A stretch of 64,000 nucleotides of DNA from Phanerodontia chrysosporium (lineage: Eukaryota > Basidiomycota > Agaricomycetes > Polyporales > Phanerochaetaceae), in contig MJGA01000004.1 in assembly GCA_001910725.1 (NCBI GenBank), positions 434,001 through 498,000 on the forward strand, read 5' to 3'. The notes beneath the pieces are model-generated. The model had not been told where the DNA came from. It was given only the letters and a program-made list of their open reading frames with translations, and searched no databases. The position numbers and the translations under genes are program-made. This document shows, one piece after another, positions 31,263-43,647 of the stretch. Numbering within the stretch: the stretch's first letter is position 1; every line of letters begins with the position of its first letter.

Positions 31263-34027
31263 ATGCCTCGAGCACTGCGACAGCGCACATCGCGGCCCAA
31301 TTATGCGGCCCTCTTCCGTTTCGACGACGACGACGACGCCGGGCCCTCCGACATGGCGGTCCCTATCGAGGAGGATGCGGAAAGTGGAAGTGACTTCACA
31401 CCGGCACCCGAGGGAGAGCAGCCGGAGGCTGAGTCTGAAGACGACGAAATCGACGAGGACGACGTGGAGGAGGACGAGAAGATGAGCGTCGCCCATGCAT
31501 CGGAAGATGAAGGGTCGATTGTGGTCTCCCAACGGGTATCGAAGGTACAGAAGAAGGCGCCGAAGAAGAGGATGTCGCTCGCCGCAGGTGCTTCAGCTCG
31601 TCAACAGACCACCACGTCCTCTTTACCAAACACCCATCACCGGCACCGCCCGCTCCCACTTTTCGGCAGGCCAGAAGGCTCGAGGGCAGAGAGGCTGGCA
31701 TATAGTCCATCGCCCTTCGAGGCGCCTGACCTGTTTGCGACACCAGCGTTCTCTGAGCGTCCAGCGGACCACCGTGTGCCCAAGGCATGGGGTTATAACG
31801 TCGGCCCAGGACCCCTCTGGGAGCTGATGGAGGACAGAGGATGGTACAAAGAAGCACCCTACAGTGTGGACGAGCGCGAGAGTGTTCGTAGGCCGACTGT
31901 GCACGAAACAATACACCTGAAAGCCGAAGCATTCGAGAGAATTACTAACGAGTACGCCGGATATATGCGCTTTCTCTCATGGTGTCTGATACTTTTGGCA
32001 AGGCAGGCAGCAAAATATATCCCTAAGGGACAGATCAAGTGCTCCTTTGGACCCTACCCTGATCAGGAAAAGCTGGAGATCAAGGCATTTGACACCTTTT
32101 GCATGGGTGAGATAACCTAGTTATCTTCAGAGTCGAGTGCTGAGTATATGCGTAGATAAGTATTTCCCGGAAATTACTTCCCATGTGTTCAGTGCTGGTG
32201 GACCAGTGTGGGCGCTGGACTGGTGTCCCATCTCGCCATCTGGGCGAGAAGGTAGGGTTACAGTATGATGTAAATATGTGGTTCTGAGCTGACATGATCC
32301 TTCAGCGGTACAAAAACGGCAGTATGTTGCCGTTGCCCCGTTGCCCTCATATGATTACGTCCCTCGAATCGGGGTCAAAAGATCGACGCCGGCGTGCATC
32401 CAAATCTGGTCTCTCAATCCAACAGAGTCTTCCGCTAAAGTTGCGGAAGAGGATGACCTAGGTTTTATGCGCTGTGATATGGTCCTCTGTGTCGACGCAG
32501 GTCCAGCGTATGAGCTCAAGTGGTGTCCTCTGCCGTCTCACGACCCTCTCGAGGTTCGTGCTTCCACTATTTTTACGTTCCATCACTTAATCATAGCACC
32601 AGACGGGCGAAGCACCGCCCGGGGTGCCGAGAAAGCTGGGCCTTCTTGCAGGAACATTTGAAGATGGTTCATTCAGGGTGTATGCGGTCCCTTACCCTTC
32701 AGATCTTGCAGGGCATACGAGCCAAACCTCTGATCCCATCTATGGTGCGTCGCTCAGACGTAGTTCACTCGTAGCCGACTAAGGCAACCCAGTGAAAATG
32801 TCGGAGCCTCTACTGCGCATATACCTCGAAGAGACTGCATGCTGGGGTTTCGATTGGGCGAACAGCGCGGTAGTCGCAATTGGGTGCACCAATGGTACGT
32901 CTCGCCGCTATCCATGCATGAACTCTCCGCTAAGCCACCAAAAAGGCACCATCGCAATTTATAATGTCGTTGATGCACTGAGCAGCACCGGTAGGCTACC
33001 TGGAGTTTAATGGTCTTTTGACTAACCGTGGCGACTTTAGGAGACCCGCTGCCAACCCACTTCTTCAGTGCACATCAGTCCGGTATCCGAACGATAACAT
33101 GGGTACGGACCCCGACTTACTCTGCTGACGCAGAGATCACATCCGAAGACCCTACGGTGCTGATCAGCGGAGGGTATGACGGTGTCCTCCGCATCGTTGA
33201 CCTGCGTAGCCCATGCGGAAGCGAGATGAACCGGACGAGAGGTATGTTCGCCCTCATCGCACACCCGAGCTAATGGTCGCGAACTCGAGTACAGACACAA
33301 TTAACACGGCACGCTTCTCAACGTACTGCGGCGGCGTTCTGAGTGTCGACCAGGGGCTCCTGAAAGCGATCTCAGTCTCGCCTATGCTGCTCAACAAGGG
33401 CCACACCCTTCTCGATCCCGACGGGCCAATCTGGGTGAGTATGACTGGATCGTGCAGCCCCCGTCAGGTCCTGATCCAACCACAGGACGTCAGCGCGTCT
33501 GATTATCATCCTCAAATCGCTGTTGCTGTCGCAGACGGTAGCATGATCACAACAAACAGTATGCGCAACACGCGTCGCGGGGGCGCAGTGGTACGTGCCC
33601 GCAATCATGCATCTCAACGGTCCTCCCCTCATGGTGCTGCAGCCGTTCCTGTCCCATGTCATCTACCAGATGGACTACAGCCCAAGGACTGGCGAGTACA
33701 GAATGCTCGATTACTTGAAGCCGAAGGCCAGTCCATTTCGTTAAGTTGGTCCTGTATGTGAACCTTATATTTTCACAGGAGGTCCCCAGGGATCCGACCA
33801 AGGCCACCGGAGCGTGGTCTCCTCAAGTCAGCATCACTCGTGTCGCATGGAACCAGGGGAATGGGCTCGCGAACGCCCCTTGGCTCGCCTCTGCCACCGC
33901 AAGCGGGCTCTGCCGCGTCGATTGGCTCGCAGGGAAATGGGTGAATGAGAGGCTGCCGTACCAGAGCGTGGAGGGAATTCGGGGCGAAGTGGATATAGAC
34001 GGAGACGATGACGACGACGACGATTGA
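31263..34027 (+). CDS. TFIIIC WD40 subunit-like protein (GTF3C2/Sfc6 type)
   Basis: Exons 31263-32106, 32156-32251, 32306-32553, 32597-32744, 32793-32894, 32946-32990, 33041-33241, 33295-33434, 33486-33590, 33643-about 33739 and 33779-34027. An acidic N-terminus (FDDDDDAGPSD; long Glu/Asp stretch) is followed by NVGPGPLWELMEDRGWYKEA and a series of WD40-like blades (GPVWALDWCP, YELKWCPLP, CWGFDWANSAVVAIG, VLISGGYDGVLRIVDLRSP, ITRVAWNQG). This fits the TFIIIC subunit that helps recruit RNA polymerase III machinery to tRNA and 5S genes (GTF3C2 in animals, Sfc6 in fission yeast). The frame across the last intron does not close cleanly: the exon ending near 33739 leaves one extra base. The C-terminus is an acidic run (DIDGDDDDDDD). 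Alternative: another WD40 scaffold. Confidence 0.72.
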
Positions 34028-34180
34028 GATGCTGTTGTTGTATTCGCAGGTCCAGGACATCTGGCTGTCGACACATGTGCAGTGACTATTAAAAAGTTCC
34101 AATGTTCGATTACTCCGACCTGCGCGTATACCCCCACTAAAGCTAATAATGCGCGATTAAGACCAGCATTGCGAACAGAT

Positions 34181-37100
34181 TTACTCTATATCAGAACTTG
34201 ACTCTCCTCCAGAGCTCTCCTTGCTCTCCTTGTTGGTACCCATCTCTTTAGTCTCCTTCTCCTTCACGAACACGCTGGTACTCGGCGACCTTCCCGGGCT
34301 CTGCGCAGCGAAGGAGAACGTGCTACTCCGCGCGCCGATGCCAAGCGCGAAGAGCGACGCAGACGATGCGCGCTGCTTCGGGCCGCGGAGCGGCGTGCTC
34401 ATGGACATCGACGAGAGGAACGTGCCGGTCTTCGGCAGCGCGGGCGTTGGCATGACGTGCACAGGCATCGGGATGCGCAGACCGAGACTCGTGAACGGGT
34501 CCGCACTCTCGTCGGACGGCGACCTGCCGTGCGCGTCGAGCGGCATCGACGGCCGCCGCTTGAGGGAGAACGACGCCTGGCGCTGGCGCGGCGAGGTCAT
34601 AACCGCGCCAAACGACGGCGCAGGGCTTACGGGGCGCGACACGCCGCCGCTGCCCAGGATGCCTGCGGTCCACGTCGACCAGCTCGCGTTGTGCTTCGAG
34701 GGTGTCGTCGGCCGCGCGGCGTCGTCGGCGTCCGCGGTGATCTCATGCAGCGCCTTCTTGATTGACGCGATGTCGTGCTGGAGGTCGTCGAGCTTGCGCG
34801 AGAACTGGGTCATCGCTCGGGCCACCGCACGATCGGAACCGTCAACGAACGCGCAGATATCCTCTTGCAGCTTTTTCTCGTCCATGTCCTCGTCCAGAGC
34901 TCCTGACACAGAGAGAAGCGTCTCGTAGCCGGTAAGAATGCGCTCCTCGTCTGCGACGCGTATCTCAAGCTCGACCCGAGCGTCTTCGTTGTAGTCGTCC
35001 AGTCGGTCAATGGCAGTTCGGATGACACTGGACATCTCATGTGCCGACGATAGCAGGGCTGCGTCCTTCTTGAGATCTTTGAGGGTCACGTTACAGTCAC
35101 GAAAGGACTTCTGAAGATCTCGGTAGCGAGATTTGACTTTCGTAAGCTCAGTCAGGAGGGCCTGCTTGTTTATTTGAGGCGATGCTGACGAAGACGAATC
35201 AGCAGGTGGGGGAGAGGGTGGATGAGCCGGGCTGAAGAGGAGACCTGTCGGCCCTGGAACAACTTCAGACTGCACAGATTCTATGACGCCGACAGCAGGT
35301 ATTGCCACGACTTCTCCTAGTGTGGACAAAGCGGACGTTTCTACGAGAGATGGGAACGGGACAGGCGTAGCTTCTTTCACGCCAGGAGCAGCTTCGGATA
35401 ACTGTGCCTGCTCTCCAGTCTCTGTACCTTCTTGAGGAGATATGTCGTGCGAGAGTGGAAGGGTAACGGGGACCGGTTCGATGACCGCCCCGGACGCGGG
35501 GAAAAACGTCTTTTCAGCCGCTTCGCCGGCTGCAGGTGGATTCGACTCAGAGACTGTGAGCAAGATCGTCTCTGTAGTACTGAGAGTGACCGTCGCGTCA
35601 TCTGATGCTTCCGCCTGGCGTGCGTCTTGCCGGTCGTCGTTATTACTTTCGTTGCGAAAGGAATGACGAAAGGAGTGGGACGTGGGTATCAAAGATGGGG
35701 TATCTACTGAGTCCATGGAGGCGGCGGTCGTGTGGTCGAAGGCGTCGTTCGCTGTGGGTTTTGTTGGCTGCTCTCCGTGGGGCGTCTCAGGCTGGGCGGG
35801 CACGGTTACTGCAGCGGCAGCTTCAATTACTGCAGCAGTACCTTGGTCGCCGGCTCTTCTATCCTGCTTGGAGACATGGCGTAAAGATACGGTGCGGGGT
35901 GGAGGGGTCGATAGAGTAAAATTCTGAGCGTCGTCCGCTTCGGCGGATTGATCGAAAGTGATCTCCGCGAGTTGACGCTGCAAGCGCAGCCGTCTCTCCG
36001 TCTCAGCGTGCAGCTCTTTCGTCATGGACTTTACAGCATCTTGAGCGGCGACCAGGCGAGCGATGGACGCAGGGGTATCGTCGTCAACGTTGGGTTGACC
36101 ATTCAGAGACTCTAGGAGAGCTTCTGCATCGCTGAGAATATTCTCGAGGACCGGTCGAACCTTACTCTCAAGTTCTTGATCTTCGGGGAGAGTGCGTTCC
36201 ACGGATTCTCTAGAACGGCGGAGCCACCTGCGCAAGTTCTCCGCCAGACCCTCTTCGCGCGAAAGAAAAGAAAGCCTGAGAGCGACTTCACGTCGACGTC
36301 CATACGCTTCCCGATTAATGTCTTCGGATAGTTCGTCGAGGGTGTCCCGTAATTTCTCGGCTTGACGACGCTCCGCTGACAGTGCCTTCTGCAGATAGTC
36401 GACTTGTGCATTAAGCGTCGCGACTGTTGCAGCGTGACGAGTCTTCATATTTTCCATAGCTTGCTGAAGCGAATCAATGGTAGACTGCGAGAACTTCCTA
36501 TATAGCCCTCAGCACAAGCGTCGACGTTTGAAAGAGGGTTCACTGACATGTATCTCGAGACCATTTTCGTGGCGGTACTATCATCAATCCTGTGCTTGTC
36601 CAGCTCAAGAAGGACTTTGGCCAACGACTCGCGATCGGCCTCGGATCGCTTGCGTTCGACATCGAGTTTCGTCTTCAGGAACTCGTTCTCGTCCGAGAGC
36701 TTGGTTATGTGCGCCGCCAGCTTCTCGGTCTCCTGATTATGCTCGCCTAGAAGTCTGTGTAGGCCGAGCTTGCCCTCTGCCAGGCTATTGACAAGGGAGC
36801 TACTCGAATCGGCTGCGCTGCCAGGGGTTGCGGGTGTGTGTGGCGTCGGTGGCGTCTTCACACTGCGACCTTCTAGACTTCGGACAAGATCTGCGTATTC
36901 CTGAACGACGAGATCTGCGAGCTTGCGCTCCTCCTCCGCAGCACGCACCCTGCGCTCCAGCTCGCGCTGCCTTTGCCGCTCGTAATCGATCTGGATGTAT
37001 GCCTGCACAGTCAAAGCGTGGGCGGCCTCCGAGTCCGATTGTGCTGTATGCAGATCGCTGCGTGTGTGTGTGAGTTCCGTGGTGCGCTCGAGTAGAGTTT

Positions 37101-37486
37101 CTTCTGTCGATGTGAGCTTCTCCGAGAGGCGTCTCAGCGCGAGAGTGAGCTCGGAAACTTGAAGAGCAGCAGGGTGCGGTGCCACGTCCGGATGGGTCTT
37201 CAGCGCGGCGACCTCCTCGCGCAAGCGTGCGTTCTCTTGCTGGAGTGCATTTGTCTGCTCTATGGCATGCGAAGTGTCGAGCGAGTGCCTTTGCAGCTTG
37301 ACCGAGGCTGCATGGGCTTCATGCTAGTGGGAAACCTACATGTTAGCTTCAGATGAGCAAGGGCCAGGTGAGGGTGAGGAACCACCGCGAAATTGTGCGA
37401 CCCACCTGGTATCTCGCGACTGTAGCCCTCAGGCTAGCAAGCTCGAGGGACAAGGGGTGGTCTTCGCCTATCTGGAGGCCCGACAT
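34181..37486 (-). CDS. Long coiled-coil protein, 1057 aa
   Basis: Three exons (37486-37406, 37323-36548, 36497-34181) sum to 3174 nt, 1057 aa. The start MSGLQIGEDHPLSLELASLR was chosen because an acceptor (cccactag) and donor (GTGGGT) join it in frame with the long second exon. Residues about 15-160 and 170-480 are heptad-rich coiled coil (QENARLREEVAALK, ETEKLAAHITKLSDENEFLKTKLDVERKR, ERRQAEKLRDTLDELSEDI). A disordered Ser/Thr/Pro region and a second coiled coil (about 680-830, SRKLDDLQHDIASIKKALHE) follow, then a Ser-rich basic tail ending GGESSSDIE. There is no motor, membrane or enzyme motif. A structural or polarity scaffold is plausible, but I do not recognise the family. Its start is divergent from the Ubp3-type gene. 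Confidence 0.75.
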
Positions 37487-38068
37487 GAGGAGAACATGCG
37501 TCGTTATTCGTCGTCGACGAGACACTGCCAGCAGCCGTCGCGCTGCGCCTTCTGTTATTCCGGCCAGCCCGGTGATGGCGGCCGGCGCTCGCTTATTCCT
37601 CGGCGCCGCGACTTACACACTTGAAGACCCGTGGGGCCGAGCCTCCGGCCGGAAGCAATGAGCTCGTGTCTCTCGCTTGAATCTGTCTTGTGCAGCTCCC
37701 TCCACCTCCTCGACGCCCTAGACGACGCCTGGCTCTCACAGAATAGCGTGGGCACTCCAGAATACGCCGAGCTAACCTACCTTTTGCATCAAAATTTTCC
37801 AGGACCGGCGCAGACAACCCAGTCCACGAGGATTGTACATTGCAACTTGACGTATCCGCGCCAGTTGTGTACTTGGTCGCACTAGCACCCAGGATCTCTC
37901 CCTCATTTCGCATGTATCGTTAGTTCTTGCGCACAGATACTCATACCTACGCACGACTTAATCTGTAAGTAACCTCGATTTCGTTTCGATATAAGCCTAT
38001 TTGTCGTGACTTGGCTTACTAACACCTCGTTCTTGCCATGCTCTCGTGGAACGGCAGCAGAATACAAC
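37487..38068. promoter_or_regulatory. Divergent promoter with a 5'-UTR intron of the deubiquitinase gene
   Basis: 582 bp between divergent starts. A consensus donor GTAAGT at 37965, a branch-like ttactaac at about 38017-38024 and acceptor ggcagcag ending at 38060 define a 96-nt intron just before the deubiquitinase ATG at 38069. An ATG at 38038 lies inside the intron and is removed by splicing, which argues for the downstream start. Confidence 0.6.
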
Positions 38069-40987
38069 ATGTCGAGCCCTCACCATACCTACTCGCATCC
38101 AGGACCGTCCTACTATCATCCACCTCCGCCTGGTCCGCAATATCCCTATGCACCTACCCACGCGGCCCCGTATTACCCTTACCCATTACCTCCGATGAAC
38201 GGTCACAGCCCACCCCCTCATCAGCCTGCCTCGCCACGTATGACGGGCGCAGGTCGTGGAGGCTACAACGTCCACCGCGGCAGCGGTCCTAGCTACCAGC
38301 ATTTTCCGCATATGCCCCACCACCATCACCAACCGTACCTTCAGCCTCAGCCCATGTCGCCCGCCCCAGTCCCTCCCACAAGTCCCTATGCGCATCCGCA
38401 AAAGTATTCTCCGCACATGCATCATATGCCGTATTCGACACCGTATCAGCCACCTAATGGTGTCTATACCCCAGCGTGGGCAGCACCCAGCCTCTCGCCA
38501 CTGCCGAAGCAGCTCTCTATGGTCGCTCCAATACAACAGCAGCCTCCACCGCCACCGGGTGAGGAAGTGGCTGCAGCTGTAGCTCAATCGCCTTCTGTGC
38601 CACATATCGACTCTGCAGAGAAGCCGCAGGACGTCGCCGTGGAACCGACAGCGGACCCCACACCTGCTGCTCGTTCACCATCTCCACCTCCACCGCCAAG
38701 TGACCATTTGGAACCTCCTCCTTCAAAACCAGCTCCTGAGGTGGAGGTTGTGCCAGATTCTCCAGTACCACAAAGTCCAGCGTCCACGACTTCACGTATA
38801 TCTCAGAGTACCGCGCCGCCCAGCAACTTCGTTGTCTGGTCAAGACGGCCCAGAGATCCGTCACGTGCTGAGGGTGTCATGATCTCTTCGAAAGCACACC
38901 CGCCGGAGGAGACTCTGCAGCATGCATTGGACATCCGCACTCCTCCGCAGTCTCCAAGAATATCGCCCGCGAGAGGCACAGAGCCAGTTCCAGCGAGTCT
39001 TGTTGATCGCCCATCCCGAGAGGGAGATCCACTCGAGACGACGTCGGAAGCTTTGGAAATTCTTTCTTCCTCCGTGACCGAGACGACGATTGGGTCCACT
39101 GCCCCTGCCACACCGACTGCCGGGTCACCCTCAACCACGAACACCTCAGTGATCGCTGTTTCGCCAATACAGCAGCCCAAGCAGCTGACTGAGACCCCAG
39201 TTGAGCCACCAATCTCTGTCGCGACTCCTCAGGAGTCTCCTGCCGTGGCTACGGAGGCAGCTGTTTCGAATGCGGAACCGCAACAAGCTGTGTCATCATC
39301 CACACAGCCTGAGCAAAATATCTCCTCGGAGACCGCACCCACTGCTGCTAAGCCGGCGGCGGCAGCGCCAAAGAAGTCGTGGGCATCGCTGCTGCAGTCA
39401 TCCGATGCCACAGCGTCCTCGTCTAAGACACGCCTCCCTACATCGTCCGTCGTTGGCTTCTCTATCCCTGGGGGCCTGCATGGTGGTGTGTCCTCTCAGG
39501 GTGCTTCTTCGTCAACCTCCGGCTCTACCGTTCGTCCAGAGGTCCTCAACCTTCTGAGCACTGGGCCTACTGGTCCGACTTATCCACCAAAGATTCGCCC
39601 TCGCGGGCTGGTCAACACCGGTAACATGTGCTTCGCGAATGCTGTTCTTCAAGTTCTCGTCTACTGCCCTCCGTTCTATCGTCTGTTCACTGAGCTTGGT
39701 AAATACATCTCTGGCCCTGTCGTCGGCTCACAAGCAGAAGGTACCAATGCTACGCCACTCGTCGATGCCATCATCCAGTTCCTCAAGGAGTTCAACGTCA
39801 AGCAGGAGGAGAAGAGTCACTCTAAAAGCAAGGGCAAGGAGCGCGAGGAGGACTTTGATGACCTGGACTCCTTCATTCCGACCTACGTGTACGAGGTGAT
39901 GAAAGAGAAGAAGCGCTTCGCGAGCATGGTGGTAAGTCACCCAGTCTCCTTTCACGTCCGTCTGAAACTTGAAAACGTTTAGACCGGTCACCAAGAAGAT
40001 GCGGAAGAGTTTCTGGGCTTCTTTTTGGATACCCTTGAGGAAGAACTTCTGTCAATCTCGTCCTCGATTTCCCAAAAGACTGCAAAGCAGGAAGAAGAGC
40101 CAGCGGCGGATAACGGTTGGTTGGAGGTCGGCAAAAAGAACCGTTCTGTATCGACTCGCACGGTGCGTAAATTTCTTAGGCGAACTGTATGCGAGACTCA
40201 TCTCATGTACAGATTAAGAATGCCGACTCTCCGATTCAACGGATATTTGGTGGCAAGTTCCGTTCGACTCTGAAGGCGCATTTCCAGCGCGAGTCTGTCA
40301 CCATAGAAGATTGGAGATCGTTGCGCCTCGATATTCAGGTATGTCAGATCGAGCGGTACATCCCTTCATTTAGCTGACATCTTCTCAGCGTGAACAAGTC
40401 CACACCATCAAGGATGCGCTGCACCATATCTCTCAGGAACACGCAGTGGAGATCACGGTGCCAACACGACCAGGACAGATTTTGGAGGCAAAGCGACAAG
40501 AGCTCATCGAGGCCCTGCCTCCTGTGTTGATTTTACACTTGAAGAGGTTCTTGTACGATACTAATGTTGGCGACGTCGTGAAAATCGGGAAGCACGTCAG
40601 TTTCGGCCCCGAACTTGAGATATCCCCAGGTGTGTCTCATCGCTTCTCAGCTCGTCACAGTTAGCACTTACACGGTCAGCAGACCTGATAGCACCAACAC
40701 GGCGACCAGCACAGCCCGTCAAGTACCAGCTGTTCGGTGCGCTCTACCACCATGGCCAGTCTGCATCCGGCGGGCACTATACCCTTGATGTCTTGCACCC
40801 GAACCGGGACATGAACGATCGGCCACGGCAGGCATGGATACGCATCGACGACGAGCTCGTGTCCGACGTGCGGCCAGACGATGTCTTCGGCGGGACACCG
40901 CGCGATGACCGGTGCGCGTACCTACTCTTCTACCGTAGGATAGGTGCCGGCATCCCGAATAAGCCGTGGTCACAATTAGCAAAATAA
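38069..40987 (+). CDS. UBP3: Ubiquitin carboxyl-terminal hydrolase, USP10/Ubp3 type
   Basis: Five exons (38069-39931, 39983-40162, 40213-40338, 40389-40629, 40683-40987) sum to 2715 nt, 904 aa. The first 500 residues are disordered, rich in Pro/His/Tyr then Ser/Thr/Pro, and the start MSSPHHTYSHPGPSYYHPPP follows a 5'-UTR intron. The USP domain runs from about 510 to 900: Cys box GLVNTGNMCFANAVLQVL (Cys at about 521), FGGKFRSTLKAHFQRESVT, LPPVLILHLKRFLYDT, and His box GALYHHGQSASGGHYTLDV, with WIRIDDELVSDV completing the catalytic triad region. Yeast Ubp3 and animal USP10 remove ubiquitin in ribosome rescue, ribophagy and vesicle traffic, usually with a Bre5/G3BP partner. No frame breaks. The symbol is by type, not proven orthology. 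Confidence 0.92.
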
Positions 40988-41573
40988 AAAAACGCTGCTT
41001 GTTGACTCACACTGCGCATCCTAGATGGCTCTCTTGTTGGCTCGCCCCATGCATATTCCCTCGCCGTTGCCATCTGCTCATGGCGCAATACACCTTTTAC
41101 CCCTTTCGTTCCGTGCTGCACATTCCGCAACTCTCATTCTCTTCGATGACCAGGGGTAAATTTAAGCGGGCACTACTGTTTCGATGTGCTAACACGGTGT
41201 GTTCGCAAGTTCGTCCGTTCGCTATCCTTGTCATCGATTCTCCAGCGTCTGGTATGCCCTGGTACCTGAACCGCGGATGCTCCTCCCGCTCCCTATCCTC
41301 CATGCATGCGGAGGTTGGAGGGGCGATGACAGGTCCTACTTTTCCAGAGTCCCCGCTGACCTTGGTTTCGAATGCAGCACTCCTGGATAGCTCCAGCATC
41401 GCGGCCTCCGCATTGCAAGTACGGCCTCAAGCTATCTTGCACTTCAGTCCTGTTGCATGACTGGCTCATAGGAGATCCGCACCCGCCTATTCCCCATTCG
41501 CTCAAATCTTATAGTGCAAGGTACATTGCGCTCGCGCAGCTCCTGCCTTGGCTCCTCCGCCAAGTCCTCCACG
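40988..41573. other. Intergenic region before the membrane-protein pseudogene
   Basis: 586 bp between two plus-strand genes, with no recognised gene, RNA or repeat. Open frames are short and lack motifs. It presumably carries the promoter of the downstream membrane-protein gene. Confidence 0.45.
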
Positions 41574-43403
41574 ATGACCGACAGTTCACTTCCATCCTCC
41601 ACACACGCAGCCCACGTGGGATCGCTGCACCCCACTGCGACATGGCGATCCAATCCAGACTTTCGAGGCACCCTAAACATCATCGGCACCTGCCTGTCGA
41701 CACTCGTCGTCTGCGTGTGGTGGTCGGTACATGTCGACATTCCGATTCGAAGGTCCATGTTGTCCAACAACATCGATAAATTCGGGTGGCTCTTCGTCGG
41801 AGTCCTCGCGCCAGATCTGCTGCTGTACATCGCGTGTTGTCAGATGTATCATGCATGCGTGCTGCTGGGCGAGGCAAATAGATATCTCCATGTCAAACGT
41901 GTAGTGTCCGCGCGCTCTAGAAGCCTTCTGAAACGATCTTGGGACTACTTGACATCATCAAGGAGGATCGAGAGGGTAAGCCCTTTAGAACGCAGTCGAC
42001 TTCAATTTCATCTCATGTGCTCTTCGACTTCCGAACAGATAATTCAATCGACGGGAGATGAGGACGAGGATGCACTTTGTGGGGATGATGAGAAAACTCG
42101 CGCAGAGACATATGAGGTAGTATTCATCGTATAATAATGCACGTAACAACGCAAAGGACTGACTTGGCCCTGCTAGGCACTGCCAGAATCGCCTTTTAGG
42201 CCGTACATATCAGTGCGAAGACGACATCCCTGGACATTCACACATGCCTTCTACAGTGCCATGGGTGGTTTTGTCTTCGAGACGCACCCGATGCTTTCAG
42301 GCGAGACACGCTTCGTCCTCACCCCCAGAGGTCTCCTGTTCGTCCTCCAGAATGCGCCGGATCTCCTTCCAGATCTTTCCAGATCTATCCGAGCAGGAAA
42401 TACAGGACAAAAGTCGATCCGATGGCCTAGCAAAAACGCTACTTTTAGTCCAGTTGCTTCACTTCTGTGCTTCCTGTACCGCCCGTATCGCACAGCAGCT
42501 CCCGCTGAGCCTTCTCGAATTCTTCACCCTCGCGCATGCACTCTGCACCGTGACGACGTGCATCGTATGGTGGAGGAAGCCGTTCGGCGTCCTGGAGCCA
42601 ACGCTCATCACCGGCGAGCGCGCCGATGAACTCGTGGCATATATGCTCTTTACGAGCCGCTTGCGCAAGGACTACTTGCAGGACTCGTGCAGTACACCTG
42701 TGACAGCGAGTCGTCGTACGTGAAGGTAGTCATCGCTCTGACCGAGAGGAATATTTTCGGCAATCTGGACCAGTTCCCCTGCAAGGTTCGACCTGGCACG
42801 CTCTTCTTCGTCGAGGGCTACCGCTTCGAGGTGCTCGACAAAGAGCCCGACCCTCAGGCACCTACCATCTTGGGTCGCCCGACACCGCCGTGGTATGCCT
42901 CTCGATGCGGAAGCGACAACGCCGTAGTAGTGGGCTTGGAGGACATGCACCGCTGGACGCTCGCTGCGCGGGGACTCAGAAGATACGGCGACAACCGACT
43001 TTGCCACGAAGATGCGCTCATCTCACGACATGGCGGTCTGCAGAAATCGGTATTTACGCACGGCGAAGCATGGTGGTGGCCTGCAGTCCCAATCGCCATC
43101 GCGACAGCATACGGTGCTGTGCATCTCGCCGCCTGCGACATGCCGTTCCCCACACCTGCCGAGCGCATGCTCTGGCGATACTCAGCAGCTGCGCTCCTTG
43201 TCGTCGGCACGATGTTCTTCCAGTACTCGGCACTCGCGCGGAGACAGAGCTGGGTCTCTGAGTGGATATTCTACGTTGGAGCTCTCATACGTCCACTCGC
43301 TAGCACGTATCTGCTGTTTGAAAGCATCAGGCAGCTGCTTTTCCTCCCCGACAAAACTTATCTTCTTCCAAACTTCTCCCTTTACCTTCCGCATGTCTCA
43401 TAG
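41574..43403 (+). pseudogene. Agaricomycete multi-pass membrane protein, frame-broken paralogue
   Basis: Three exons: 41574-41975, 42039-42116, 42177-43403. The N-terminus (ATWRSNPDFRGTLNIIGTCL, STLVVCVWWSVHVDIP) and the RRRHPWTFTHAFYSAMGGFVF block match, piece by piece, the intact paralogue at 59913-61697, so the intended frame is known. A 10-bp tandem duplication at 42367-42386 shifts the frame after LLPDLS. A one-base loss near 42678 (between KDYL and GLVQYTCDSESSY, judged against the paralogue) shifts it back; the net change is +9. The out-of-frame stretch contains a stop at about 42629. The rest (EGYRFEVLDKEPDP, LEDMHRWTLAARGLRRYGD, SIRQLLFLPDKTYLLPNFSL) is well conserved, so decay is recent. 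Function unknown; hydrophobic segments suggest about six membrane helices. Confidence 0.75.
42367..42386. repeat. 10-bp tandem duplication
   Basis: ttccagatct occurs twice in a row. Removing one copy would bring the sequence after LLPDLS back in line with the intact paralogue, so this duplication is the lesion. Confidence 0.85.
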
Positions 43404-43647
43404 TGCACTCTTCTCATTGGCTGCCATCGAAGACTGTGATTCTAACCTTACAATCTTCCGTGTCACTTGTGTTACGCTTCAGCGCGTTCCTGCTAGGCTC
43501 TCAACCGTGGAGCTGTCGTATCGTGATGAGCAGACCCCACCTATCTTCGCGAAATGATGTGCGAATATGATTAACGTGTCCGTAGAAATCGAAAGCACAG
43601 GCAGCGACAAACAGGCACTACGAAACACATTTCGTCCATAGCCTACA

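Noticed and set aside
34221..34928. 235-codon plus-strand frame opposite the coiled-coil gene
   Set aside because: Shadow of a GC3-rich exon; no motifs.
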